From: Lujinxingia vulgaris
GTDB lineage: Bacteria; Myxococcota_A; Bradymonadia; Bradymonadales; Bradymonadaceae
Reading direction: 5' to 3'
NCBI RefSeq assembly: GCF_007997015.1
Contig: NZ_VOSM01000010.1
Location: 120,983-184,982, forward strand
DNA length: 64,000 nucleotides
This document shows, piece after piece, positions 51,848-60,844 of this stretch (position 1 is its first letter; the number at the start of each line of letters is the position of its first letter). The position numbers and the translations under genes are program-made. The notes under the pieces are model-generated. The model was not told the origin of the DNA and ran no database searches. It was given only the letters and a program-made list of their open reading frames with translations.

Positions 51848-52639
51848 ATGCGCCTTCGCGACTTCGCCGAGCGCCTTCTTCACGCCACCACCCTCGACCA
51901 AAAACTCGCCGCGCCCGCCGGCGGGTTTCACGCGCTCGATGATCGCGATCCGGGCCCCCCGCAGGCCTGGAGCGCCCCGAGCCGTCCCGCCGAGCTCGCC
52001 ATCGCGCCGCGCTCCCGCCGGGTGAAGTTTCCGCACCCCGACAACCTGGCCGAGCCCGAGATGGCCGTGCGCGCGCTGCACACCTTCGCCAACCACGAGC
52101 TCATGGCCATTGAGCTGATGGCCTGGGCGCTCCTGGCCTACCCCGACGCCCCGCCGGCTTTTCGCGCCGGCATGGTGCGTCTGATCGCCGATGAGCAGCG
52201 CCACCTTCGGCTTTATGTCGATCGCATCCGTGAGCTCGGCGCGAACTTTGGCGATCTTCCCGTCAACGATCACTTCTGGCGCTGCGCCCCCTCATTGACC
52301 TCCCCGCTCAAATGGGTCTGCGCCATGAACCTGACCTTTGAGCAGGGAAACCTCGACCACGCTCCCTATTTTGAGCATCACTTCCGCCGCGTGGGCGACG
52401 AGCACACCGCACAGATCCTGGAGCAGATCTTCGAAGACGAGATCCACCACGTGGGATTTGGCGCGCGCTGGCTCAAAGAATATACCCCGGATGGGCATTC
52501 CACGTTTGAAATTTACTGCCAGAACCTGACCTTTCATAATGAGCCCGCCCGGGCCCGAGGCGCCGTCTTCAACCCTGACGCCCGGCGCGCCGCCGGCCTC
52601 GACGAGACCTTTGTCGAGGGCATGCTGCGCGCGACCTGA
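51848..52639 (+). CDS. DUF455 ferritin-like protein
   Basis: A 263-residue diiron-type protein of the DUF455 family. Ligand helices: FANHELMAIELMAWALLAYP, RLIADEQRHLRLYVDRIREL, TFEQGNLDHAPYFEHHFRRV, IFEDEIHHVGFGARWLKEYT, so Glu and His residues suit a diiron centre. Related to MiaE-like tRNA hydroxylases, substrate unproven. It starts 23 bases after the deaminase stop. Confidence 0.87.
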   Translation: MRLRDFAERLLHATTLDQKLAAPAGGFHALDDRDPGPPQAWSAPSRPAELAIAPRSRRVKFPHPDNLAEPEMAVRALHTFANHELMAIELMAWALLAYPDAPPAFRAGMVRLIADEQRHLRLYVDRIRELGANFGDLPVNDHFWRCAPSLTSPLKWVCAMNLTFEQGNLDHAPYFEHHFRRVGDEHTAQILEQIFEDEIHHVGFGARWLKEYTPDGHSTFEIYCQNLTFHNEPARARGAVFNPDARRAAGLDETFVEGMLRAT

Positions 52640-52662
52640 GCCGCCCCCCCACGAGGAACACC

Positions 52663-52869
52663 ATGCGATCGACGCCCAAACCCCAGCCCAAGAAGTTCCT
52701 CGACAAAAACGATCCCGAGTACAAACGCGGGATGCGCCACTACTCCATCATCATCTTTGTGGTGGGCGGCATCGGCGTGATGCTGCTCTCCTTCTTCATC
52801 GCCCGCGCCGAGAACAATGGCGCCGCCCCCATCGTCGACGCGGAGGTGCGTCGCGTGGTTGCGGAGTAG
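52663..52869 (+). CDS. Small membrane protein
   Basis: A 68-residue protein with a Lys/Pro-rich cytosolic N-terminus (MRSTPKPQPKKFLDKNDPEY) and a membrane helix (YSIIIFVVGGIGVMLLSFFI). CACGAGGAACACC before the ATG. Spacing of 23 bases from the DUF455 gene argues it is in the operon. Confidence 0.78.
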   Translation: MRSTPKPQPKKFLDKNDPEYKRGMRHYSIIIFVVGGIGVMLLSFFIARAENNGAAPIVDAEVRRVVAE

Positions 52870-52927
52870 TCGAAGTGTTTGAATTTGAAGGCTTTTTGGG
52901 TGGTGCTATGCGACGTGTGAGTGCGCT

Positions 52928-53749
52928 GTGATTGAGTCGTTTTATCTATTTCATTGCGGGTACATCCGCGTCCCTTCCTTTACGATCATCGCCGGTGGTG
53001 GGATGCGGCGAGTGAGGCTGCCGCTGCTGGCCGGGGTCGGAGTGCATGCGGAGCTGGGGCCGCTTCTTTTTGACGCGCCCTACGGTCCCAACGGCCCCCA
53101 AAACCTGGGCGGCGCCATCGGCGGCGCGATGAGACTTTTCGGCCTGAAATTTGAGCCGGAGTGGGCTGTGACCGAGCGGCTGCGCGCGATCACCGGCTGC
53201 ACACCCGAGGAGGTCGCGCACATCATTTTGACGCACCTTCATTACGACCACACCGGGGGGCTGCCCTTTATCAAAGCGGCGCGCTGCCATGTGCGACGAC
53301 CGGAGTGGGAGTTTGTGAACAACTCCCGCGGTCCGATGATCGGCTACGCCCGCGGCGATCTTCGCGATCTTGGCGAGCGCGTCGCGCCCTTTGAAGATGC
53401 GCCCCACTTTGGCGAAGACGCCACCGGGCTCGATCTTCTGGGCGACGGCTCGGTCTGCGCCTTCTCGACCCCGGGTCACTCCCCGGGCCACGCGAGCTAC
53501 CGGCTGAAGATGGCCGACGGCCGCCACATCGTCTTCGGCGGCGATGTTGCCTTCACCACCACGCAAATCCTTGGCGAGCGGGGCCTGGGATCGATGGCGC
53601 GCAACGTGGCGATCTCGAAGGATGAGGTGCAGCGCTCCATCGACGAGCTGCGCGCGCATCTTCTAAAGAACCCCACCGACGTGCTGCTCACAAGCCACGA
53701 TCTGGAGCTTGGCGAGCGCTGCATAAACGAAGGCCCGATCGCCATCTGA
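52928..53749 (+). CDS. MBL-fold metallo-hydrolase (lactonase-like)
   Basis: A 273-residue metallo-beta-lactamase fold enzyme with the intact motif LTHLHYDHTGG, then STPGHSPGHASYRLKMADGR, HIVFGGDVAFTTTQ and LLTSHDLELGERC. Resembles AttM-type acyl-homoserine lactonases, but substrate is open. The start is GTG at 52928, 58 bases after the small membrane gene. A 9-bp hairpin follows its stop (53796-53821). Confidence 0.83.
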   Translation: MIESFYLFHCGYIRVPSFTIIAGGGMRRVRLPLLAGVGVHAELGPLLFDAPYGPNGPQNLGGAIGGAMRLFGLKFEPEWAVTERLRAITGCTPEEVAHIILTHLHYDHTGGLPFIKAARCHVRRPEWEFVNNSRGPMIGYARGDLRDLGERVAPFEDAPHFGEDATGLDLLGDGSVCAFSTPGHSPGHASYRLKMADGRHIVFGGDVAFTTTQILGERGLGSMARNVAISKDEVQRSIDELRAHLLKNPTDVLLTSHDLELGERCINEGPIAI

Positions 53750-53795
53750 TCCCCCCCGTTGTGGGGGGAGATCGAAGCGACCGGGCCTCACTCGC

Positions 53796-53821
53796 ACGAC
53801 CTCGTGGGTTTGCGAGGTCGT
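53796..53821 (+). terminator. Hairpin after the MBL gene
   Basis: ACGACCTCG (53796-53804) against CGAGGTCGT (53813-53821), followed by TGCGGAAATCTTTTATAATT. Low confidence as terminator. Confidence 0.45.
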
Positions 53822-53848
53822 TGCGGAAATCTTTTATAATTCAGATGT

Positions 53849-55642
53849 TTAGAAGGGGTAGCGCTCCCGCTCGACCACCGCGTCGGCCACGATCTTCTGC
53901 AGGCCGATCACGTCGATGCGCGGATGCAGCGTGAGCTTATCGAGCGCCTTCAGATGCGCGTCGAGCTTCTCGCCAGTGGCCAGGTTGTAGAGCAGACGCT
54001 CGGCCGCGTCGCGGATCGTGTTGTAGGACTCCGCCAGGGTCACAAGCGTGGCGGCCCGATGCAGCTCGGTGGCCTCAAAGCCCTTCGCCTCCACCATCTG
54101 GGCGGTGCGCGCCACGGTGCTGTCCATGGCGTAGATCGCGCTGATCATGTCGGCCAGCTCAAAGAGCAGCTCCTGCTGATCGCGCAGGTCGGCCATATGC
54201 TTCTGGATGGCGTGGTTGGCGCCGTAGACCACGATCTTCTTGGCCTGCTCGGTCAAAAACTTCTCAAAGGCCAGCGTCGGATCGTCGCCCTGGGCGGGCA
54301 CCTCGGGAGCCTCACCAGCCAGGGTCACCTCCAGCTTCTGGATCATCTCAAAGAGGTTGAGCTGACCCTTCATCGTGCGCTTGAGGATCATCCCCGGGAT
54401 GAGCATGCGGTTGATCTCGTTGGTGCCCTCAAAGATGCGGTTGATGCGGCTGTCGCGGTACAGGCGCTCGACCTCATACTCGGCCGAGTAGCCGTAGCCG
54501 CCGTGGATCTGCACGGCCTCATCGGCCGCAAAGTCCAGCGCTTCGGAGCCGTAGACCTTCATGATGGAGTCCTCGACGGCGAACTCCTCAATGGCCTTCA
54601 TCATCTGCTCGGCATAGTCCTCGGCGTTGCTGTCCAGCGTATCCAGGCTGCGGTCCATGTAGCCGGCCACCCGGTAGGACATCGACTCGAGCGTGTAGAG
54701 CCTGATCGCCATCTTCGCGAGCTTGGCACGAATGGCGCCGAACTGGGCGATGGGCGTGTTGAATTGTACGCGCTCTTTGGCGTAGCGGGTGGCGACTTCG
54801 AGCGTGCGCTTGCCGCCGCCCAGCGAGCCCACGCCGAGCTTAAAGCGCCCGATGTTGAGGATGTTAAAGGCGATCTTATGGCCCTTACCGACCTCACCGA
54901 GCAGGTTCTCTTTGGGAACTTTGACGTTCTCCAGGTTCAGAAGTCGCGTCGAGGAGCCTTTGAGGCCCATCTTATGCTCTTCGGCGCCGGTGGAGACGCC
55001 CTCGCGGTCGGCTTCGACCAGAAAGGCCGTAAACTTATCGCCTTCCACCTGCGCGAACACCGTGAAGAGGTCGGCAAACCCGGCGTTGGTGATCCACATC
55101 TTCGAGCCGTTGATGACGTAATGCTCCCCGTCGTCTGTGAGCTCTGCGCGGGTTTTGGCGGCCAGCGCGTCGGAGCCGCTGCCGGGCTCGGTCAGCGCGT
55201 AGGCCCCGATCACCTCGCCAGTGGCGAATTTGGGGAGCCATTTGGCCTTCTGCTCGTGATTGCCAAAGAAGAGCAGGGGCTGCATGCCGATGCCCGTATG
55301 CGCCCCGTAAGTCGTGGCCCAGGCGGAGTATTTGGAGAGATTCTCGATGACGATCATCGAGGTCGTCTTATCGACCTCCAGCCCGCCGTACTGCTCGGGG
55401 ATGTCGATCATCAAAAGCCCCAGCTCCCCGGACTTTTTGAGGAGCGCGACCATCTCAGAAAAGTCGCCCGAGGGGTTCTTCTCCAGAGTCTCGACCTGCG
55501 GGAAGACCTCTTTGGTCATGAAATCGGTGGCCGTCTGGCCAAACATGCGCTGATCCTCGGAGAAGTCCTCCGGGGTGAAGATGCGTTCGGAGCCGACTTC
55601 GCTGGTGAGAAAGGCACAGCCCTGGGGTTTTTCGGCGCTCAT
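53849..55642 (-). CDS. Acyl-CoA dehydrogenase
   Basis: A 597-residue flavin-dependent first enzyme of beta-oxidation. Features: LGLLMIDIPEQYGGLEVDKT, IGAYALTEPGSGSDALAAKT (FAD/substrate motif), YVINGSKMWITNAGFADLFT, KMGLKGSSTRLLNLENVKVP, FQFNTPIAQFGAIRAKLAKM, and AVQIHGGYGYSAEYEVERLY, RDSRINRIFEGTNEINRMLI. The C-terminal extension of about 170 residues matches the longer VLCAD-type. Start at 55642 with GGAGA upstream. A FadR-type operator lies 47 bases upstream. Confidence 0.95.
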   Translation of the reverse strand: MSAEKPQGCAFLTSEVGSERIFTPEDFSEDQRMFGQTATDFMTKEVFPQVETLEKNPSGDFSEMVALLKKSGELGLLMIDIPEQYGGLEVDKTTSMIVIENLSKYSAWATTYGAHTGIGMQPLLFFGNHEQKAKWLPKFATGEVIGAYALTEPGSGSDALAAKTRAELTDDGEHYVINGSKMWITNAGFADLFTVFAQVEGDKFTAFLVEADREGVSTGAEEHKMGLKGSSTRLLNLENVKVPKENLLGEVGKGHKIAFNILNIGRFKLGVGSLGGGKRTLEVATRYAKERVQFNTPIAQFGAIRAKLAKMAIRLYTLESMSYRVAGYMDRSLDTLDSNAEDYAEQMMKAIEEFAVEDSIMKVYGSEALDFAADEAVQIHGGYGYSAEYEVERLYRDSRINRIFEGTNEINRMLIPGMILKRTMKGQLNLFEMIQKLEVTLAGEAPEVPAQGDDPTLAFEKFLTEQAKKIVVYGANHAIQKHMADLRDQQELLFELADMISAIYAMDSTVARTAQMVEAKGFEATELHRAATLVTLAESYNTIRDAAERLLYNLATGEKLDAHLKALDKLTLHPRIDVIGLQKIVADAVVERERYPF

Positions 55643-55688
55643 GATCAAGGGTCTCCAGAAGTTGCGGGTTCAAGATGCGAATGTGGAA

Positions 55689-55706
55689 TGAATGATGAGT
55701 CATTCA
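55689..55706. promoter_or_regulatory. FadR-type (TetR family) operator
   Basis: TGAATGATGAGTCATTCA is a palindrome (7-4-7) matching the known TGAATGAMTANTCATTCA site of TetR-type FadR repressors of fatty-acid degradation genes in Bacillus and Thermus. It sits just upstream of the acyl-CoA dehydrogenase start. The matching regulator is not in this window. Confidence 0.8.
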
Positions 55707-55877
55707 TTGAGGCATCGTCCGAAAGTTTACGCACCGCGTCAACCGTGGCCAGCCCGCAGTGTCGCCAGTTTATACAGTTTAAGGGAGCTTAAACTTCCCG
55801 GAGGCATCGCGCCGGGCGATGCCCTCCGCAGAATAAAAGAGAGGGGGGAAGGGGGCCGGGGAAGTTAGAAAAGTGCT

Positions 55878-58814
55878 TCAGCCCGCGTCACCGGGGCTGA
55901 GGATGCCCTCGACGCGCGCGATCAACTCCCGGTAACGGGCCTCACCGCGCCAGTCCGGATGCACCTGGTAGCTCACCACCTCGCGGCGGCGACCGGGGCT
56001 TGTGTGGCGCTCCACCACGCCCCAATCCTCCAGCAGGCGCAGGGCGTTGAGCAGGGTGGGTTTCGAAAGGCTCTCGTCAAAGCCGAGCTCCGAGCGCTCC
56101 AGCTGCTCGCGCCCCTTCGCGATCACATCTTTGATGAGCGCGTCGCGCTCCACCGGCACGTCCACGAGCTCATGAAGACGGCGGAAGACCAGCGCGTACG
56201 CCTCCACAAAGGTCAGCACCATCCGCCGCAGATAATCGAGCTCAGGCCGCGGCGTGGCGATCGCCACCACGCGCTCCTCGCCGGCACCCTCGATGTTCAC
56301 CCAGCCCGAGGCCGAGAAGTAGTCCAGGGTGCGCATAAAGACGTTCTCAAACTCGGCGCGCTCCTCGTAGATCCACTCGTATTTGAAAAGACGGCTCAAA
56401 AAGAGGGTCTGATCCATGAGTCGGTCCAGCGGGATCGTGCTCGACTCGAAGCTCGCGATCGCCGACGCCAGCAGCCCCTCGGGCACGAAGTGGTGCACGA
56501 GCGTGTTGCGATAATAGGCGATCTCATGGCGCGCCTGGGGCTCAAGCGTGTAGCTGGCCCGATCTCCGGGGTCGGTGATGCGCACCTGCTTTTCTTTCTC
56601 GAAGATCGCCAGCGCCCGGTCGATCACTGAGGCCACCGCGCGGCCCATGGCCGACTCGATATGCTGGCGCTCCAGATCGTTGGGATCGGCGTCTTCGTCG
56701 TAGTTCAGGCTCACCGGCGGGGTGTCGTGGGGGTGGGCGGCGCGTAGCGCGTCGATGGCGGCCTGGCGGCTGGCCAGAGCCTCGCGCAGCGCCCCCGAAA
56801 GGCGCACCGGCCGGCCGGGCTGCGTCATAAAGTGCAGCAAAAATCCCAGCTCATGCAGCAGACGCGCGCGCCCGATGCTGGCGTCGCGGTTGGGGTTGTT
56901 GAGCAGCACCGTGGCCACAAGCGCAGTGGGAGAGACGGTGGTCACCCGGTTGATGTCGTAGATGATGCGGTGGGCCAGGCGCACCGTGAGCGCGTCGAGG
57001 TCTTCGTCTTCGGGCTCAAGTCGGTCGATGCCAAAACGCCCGAAATACTCGGCCAGATCGATGGGCTCATCAAACTCCACGTAGAGCCGCCCCTTCTTGC
57101 TGGTCAGAAACTTCGGCGTCTTCAACAACCCGGCCAGGCTCTCCTTCTGCTTCTCCTCGCCGAGGAGCTCGCGGCGGTAGGTGCGCTCTTCGATGATCTT
57201 CTCGTAGCCCACCGAGATCGGCACGATCTTGATCGCGTCGAGGCGCCCGCTGGCAAAGGCGCGCACCATCATATCGAGCATGCCGTAACGCGGCTTGATC
57301 AGCTTGCCGGTGCGGCTGCGCGTGCCCTCAATGAAGAACTCCACCGGGTATTTCTCTTCGAGCACCCGAATCAAATACTCGCGAAAGACCACCGGGTAGA
57401 GATCTTCACCCTTAAAAGAGCGACGAATAAAGAAGGCCCCCGCGCGGCGAAAGAGCGGGCCCAGCGGCCAGAAGCTCAGGTTGACGCCCGCGGCGATATG
57501 CGGGGTCATCAGCCCGTAGTGGTAGAAGACGTAGCTCAAGACCAGGTAGTCGATGTGGCTCTTATGGCTGGGCACCAGCACAATGGAGCTGGTCCTGGCC
57601 TGCTCGCGCACCCGCTCCAGGCCGGGCTCATCGACCTCCAGACCGTCGTAGATGCGGTACCAGACCAGACTCAGCGTCGCGCTGAAGATCTTGATCATCA
57701 GCAGGCTGGGATCGGCGGCGATCTCATCGAAGAGTTTCTGGGCCTTGCGGCGCACGCTGAGTTCATCTTCGCCGCTCTTCTCGGCGTGCTCGCGCATCGC
57801 CTCCACAAGCTCCGGCCTGGCGAGCACCTCTCGTCCCACCTGCTCGCGCGGCGAGGCGGTGGGGCCGAGGATGACGTGGCTCTCCTGGCGGATCTGCTCT
57901 TCGAGGCGGGCCCGCAGAAGTTCCGAGGCGTCGGAGGAGTCCGCCCCCGGATACTCCCTCAAAAACTCCTTGAGGTTGATGGCGCTGGAGACCTGCACCA
58001 TCGGCTGACCGAACTTAAAGAAGGTCTGCCAGAAGGTTTGAACATAGTTGACCAGCTTTCGCACAAAGCCGGGAGATTGCACCGTGCCAAAGAGCTCATC
58101 GAGCAGGCTCGCGCGCCGCGGCTCCGGGCGTTTCTCCCAGAAGAGACACAGCGGCACGACAAAGATCGGCGTGTCCTGGCGACGCTGGGTCTGAATCAGG
58201 CGGTAGAGGTAGGGCTGGCTGTACGCCACCCGATCGCGCTCTTTCTGGCGGGGGCGCTGCAGGAAGAGGAAGGTCGCCTCATCGCGCAGGATCAGCGCCT
58301 CCATCTTACGCGGCCCCTCGATCCGGCGCCGCGTCACAAAGCTGACCACCCGCTCCCACAGCGCGCGAAAAGGCCGCACGATCAGATCGTTGGCAAAGCG
58401 CGCCCGGGGCAGCTCATGCTTCAAAAAGGCGTAGTTAAAATAGAAGTAATCCAGCCGGCTGTGGGTCTGCATCGTGTAGACCACCGTGCCGCGTTCGGCG
58501 CACTCGCGCAGCTGGTCGATGCCCCGTCGCTCAAAGAGCACGTGGGCGAAGAGCAGGCGGCCTAAAAAGCTCAGCCAGCGCCCCAGACGCTCAAGCATCG
58601 CCGAGGACATCGGTCGGCGAGAGAGTTGGTCGGCCAGCTGTAGCCGGCGCTCGCGGGCCTCCTCGCTGAGCTCCACCTCGGAGGCCTCGGCGCCGAGGCC
58701 CTCCTCAAGCACGGGAAGATCGTGAGGCAGCAGGGCCTGGTCAGTCTCACTGGCGGCATCGCGGTGAGCCTTCGGGTCGGGATCCCCCGCTGTGCGGTCC
58801 GGTCGTACGGACAT
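55878..58814 (-). CDS. plsB: Glycerol-3-phosphate acyltransferase
   Basis: A 978-residue membrane-associated enzyme that acylates glycerol-3-phosphate, larger than E. coli PlsB (about 807). Acyltransferase motifs: VPSHKSHIDYLVLSYVF (HxxxxD), GAFFIRRSFKG, FIEGTRSRTGKLI, IKIVPISVGYEKIIEERTY. An N-terminal region, VYTMQTHSRLDYFYFNYAF, looks like a weaker copy of motif I. The C-terminal end has a winged-helix-like LLNALRLLEDWGVVERHT. Start at 58814 with GGAGACGAGG. Confidence 0.93.
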   Translation of the reverse strand: MSVRPDRTAGDPDPKAHRDAASETDQALLPHDLPVLEEGLGAEASEVELSEEARERRLQLADQLSRRPMSSAMLERLGRWLSFLGRLLFAHVLFERRGIDQLRECAERGTVVYTMQTHSRLDYFYFNYAFLKHELPRARFANDLIVRPFRALWERVVSFVTRRRIEGPRKMEALILRDEATFLFLQRPRQKERDRVAYSQPYLYRLIQTQRRQDTPIFVVPLCLFWEKRPEPRRASLLDELFGTVQSPGFVRKLVNYVQTFWQTFFKFGQPMVQVSSAINLKEFLREYPGADSSDASELLRARLEEQIRQESHVILGPTASPREQVGREVLARPELVEAMREHAEKSGEDELSVRRKAQKLFDEIAADPSLLMIKIFSATLSLVWYRIYDGLEVDEPGLERVREQARTSSIVLVPSHKSHIDYLVLSYVFYHYGLMTPHIAAGVNLSFWPLGPLFRRAGAFFIRRSFKGEDLYPVVFREYLIRVLEEKYPVEFFIEGTRSRTGKLIKPRYGMLDMMVRAFASGRLDAIKIVPISVGYEKIIEERTYRRELLGEEKQKESLAGLLKTPKFLTSKKGRLYVEFDEPIDLAEYFGRFGIDRLEPEDEDLDALTVRLAHRIIYDINRVTTVSPTALVATVLLNNPNRDASIGRARLLHELGFLLHFMTQPGRPVRLSGALREALASRQAAIDALRAAHPHDTPPVSLNYDEDADPNDLERQHIESAMGRAVASVIDRALAIFEKEKQVRITDPGDRASYTLEPQARHEIAYYRNTLVHHFVPEGLLASAIASFESSTIPLDRLMDQTLFLSRLFKYEWIYEERAEFENVFMRTLDYFSASGWVNIEGAGEERVVAIATPRPELDYLRRMVLTFVEAYALVFRRLHELVDVPVERDALIKDVIAKGREQLERSELGFDESLSKPTLLNALRLLEDWGVVERHTSPGRRREVVSYQVHPDWRGEARYRELIARVEGILSPGDAG

Positions 58815-59115
58815 CCTCGTCTCCGGGGTTAGGCGCGGTGGTTCGGGCCGAGCGGTTATAATCGGGCAGAGCGGATGGGGCAACTGCGTCGCGGGCGCGA
58901 CTTCGATCGGTCTGCGGGCATTTTGTTGCGCCCCTTCATCGGGCTATGCTACTCCCAGAGGTGGTCGGGTCGGCCCGAGGTGGGTGAAGGGTGTGCTTGT
59001 CGCACCACCAACGCTCCGGGCCGAAACACCGTGTTAATACGCCGGTTGATCTCGTTGCTGAATCAAGGTCACGGGCACAACCCCGCTGAAGTTATCTCGA
59101 AGCAGAGAGCGCTCC
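58815..59115. other. Divergent intergenic region
   Basis: 301 bases between plsB and the secreted gene at 59116. A TATAAT hexamer (58857-58862) lies on the plus strand, but its -35 is not convincing. No gene or hairpin array seen. Confidence 0.5.
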
Positions 59116-60129
59116 ATGAGAATCCTGTCTCGCCAGCTCGCCGCGGCGCTGATCGCCCTGGCGCTGGCTCTGGCCCTGCTGCCGGCCACCGCCCTGGCCC
59201 AGGGCATGACCTTCGATGAAGAAGACGTCGAGCCCATTGATGAAGATGGCATGACCTTCGATGTGGAAGACGTCCAGGAGTTTGAGGAAACCCCGGCCGG
59301 CACCAACGTGCCGGCGGTCGGTGTGCTCGCCGTGCCCCTCTCCGGGCTTAGCTCCGGCGATCGCGAGGCGCTCCAGGAAGCGCTGCGCGAAGCGGTGAGC
59401 ACGATCCCCAACATCGCTGTCTTCGGGGATGCCGATCTTTTGCCGGCGATCCAGGATCGCGATCCGGAGTACTGCTCGGCCGAGTCGTTGTGTCTGGCCA
59501 ACGTGGGCCGCGCCGCCCAGGTCGACCGCATCGTCCAGGCTCGCGTGAGCCGCTCGGGTATGGGCTACACGCTGAACATCGACTACTTCGATGTGCGCGA
59601 CCGCCTCTTCTTGAACTACCACACCAACTCCGATCTGGGCTCCTTCTCGGCGGTGCTCGATGCGGTGCAGGCCGGCGTCAATGACGTCTTCGGCGTGCGC
59701 GATCGCCGCCCCGAAGATCCCGGCTACGTGGAGCGCGACGTCGATGTGCGCCGCATCATGGCCTTTGCCACCGCCGGTCTCTCGGCGGTGAGCCTGGGTA
59801 CGGGCATCTTCTTCGGGTTGAAGGTCGACGATGGCCTGGCCGAGATCGAGCAGTACAGCCGCAACGAAGACGGTACCTACACCGATCTGACCCAGCGCGA
59901 GGCCCAGCGCCTGCAGCGCGACATTGAGAGCGACGCGCTCTCGGCCAACGTCTTCTATGTGCTCTCGGGCGGGTTGGCGGTGACCAGCGTGCTGCTCTTT
60001 GTGCTCGACGGCGATGACGCTGAAGAGCTGGCCGTGGGCCAGGGCGACCAGCCCTGGTACCGCGCGGTGCGTCTCAGCCCCAGCGTAAGCACTGACGGTG
60101 TGGGTGTGGGCGCGCGGCTGCGCTTCTAA
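59116..60129 (+). CDS. Exported protein with repeated acidic N-terminus
   Basis: A 337-residue exported protein. Signal peptide: AAALIALALALALLPATALA. The mature N-terminus repeats MTFDEEDVEPIDEDG / MTFDVEDVQEF. A domain follows with VGVLAVPLSGLSSGDREALQ, DRIVQARVSRSGMGYTLNID and YFDVRDRLFLNYHTNSDLGS, similar to bacterial proteins with a TolB/CsgG-like fold. Two membrane segments lie near the C-terminus (GLSAVSLGTGIFFG; FYVLSGGLAVTSVLLFVL). AGAGCGCTCC gives a weak ribosome site. Function unknown. Confidence 0.75.
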   Translation: MRILSRQLAAALIALALALALLPATALAQGMTFDEEDVEPIDEDGMTFDVEDVQEFEETPAGTNVPAVGVLAVPLSGLSSGDREALQEALREAVSTIPNIAVFGDADLLPAIQDRDPEYCSAESLCLANVGRAAQVDRIVQARVSRSGMGYTLNIDYFDVRDRLFLNYHTNSDLGSFSAVLDAVQAGVNDVFGVRDRRPEDPGYVERDVDVRRIMAFATAGLSAVSLGTGIFFGLKVDDGLAEIEQYSRNEDGTYTDLTQREAQRLQRDIESDALSANVFYVLSGGLAVTSVLLFVLDGDDAEELAVGQGDQPWYRAVRLSPSVSTDGVGVGARLRF

Positions 60130-60196
60130 AGGCTTCGCGACTTTTTGCGACCTCCGCGGGCTTAAGCGCCCGCGTGACTTCAGATTGAGGACGATC

Positions 60197-60763
60197 ATGC
60201 GACTTCGCCTTCTACTTTCCGCGCTGGCTCTTCTGGCGCTGACCCTCTACGCCGCGGCCTGCTCGGTGGCTTTTGACGCCTCCGAAGAGGGCGTCTTTTA
60301 CTGCGAGAGCGACGAGGACTGCCTGACCCCGCGTTTTGTCTGCTCCACCGACAACACCTGCACGGTGCGCGGAATCACCCCCACCTTCCCCTGCATCGAT
60401 GAGGATGAAGACGGCTACGGTCAGCCCGGCACCGACCGCCGTAACTGCCAGTTCCCCCAGGAGGACTGCGACGACACCAACCCCGACATCAACCCGGGTG
60501 AGGCTGAGGTCTGCGACGGCATCGACAATAACTGCAGCGGTGATCCCGACGTCTTCACCTGCACCAGCACCTCGGACTGCCCCACCAACGCCAAGGATCC
60601 CAACGGGCAGGACGTCAATTACACCTGCAACGAGCAGACCGGCCTGTGTGAGGCGCTCCCCGTGGTGAGCTTCTGCCCGGGCAATCCCTGTCCGGAGTGC
60701 GGCGTGCCCCTGGAATGCCGCAACGGCGTACTCGACGCGGTGCCCGCATCCTGCGCCCTTTAA
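60197..60763 (+). CDS. MopE-like Cys-rich lipoprotein
   Basis: A 188-residue lipoprotein with signal (LALLALTLYAAACSVAF) and a MopE-type motif: DEDEDGYGQPGTD, CDDTNPDINPGEAEVCDGID, NNCSGDPD, known as a calcium- or metal-binding surface pattern. Other Cys pairs: YCESDEDCLTPRFVCSTDNT, CTSTSDCPTNAKD. TTGAGGACG precedes the ATG. Probably co-transcribed with the previous gene (67 bases apart). Confidence 0.85.
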   Translation: MRLRLLLSALALLALTLYAAACSVAFDASEEGVFYCESDEDCLTPRFVCSTDNTCTVRGITPTFPCIDEDEDGYGQPGTDRRNCQFPQEDCDDTNPDINPGEAEVCDGIDNNCSGDPDVFTCTSTSDCPTNAKDPNGQDVNYTCNEQTGLCEALPVVSFCPGNPCPECGVPLECRNGVLDAVPASCAL

Positions 60764-60783
60764 GACACGTCCGCGTTACAATG

Positions 60784-60821
60784 AAAAAAGCCGCGCCCCG
60801 GAAGGGGGCGCGGCTTTTTTT
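60784..60821. terminator. Bidirectional terminator
   Basis: A 10-bp stem GCCGCGCCCC (60790-60799) against GGGGCGCGGC (60805-60814) with six A before and seven T after, between convergent genes. Confidence 0.92.
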
Positions 60822-60844
60822 ATGACTTCGATCGGGCAGATCGC

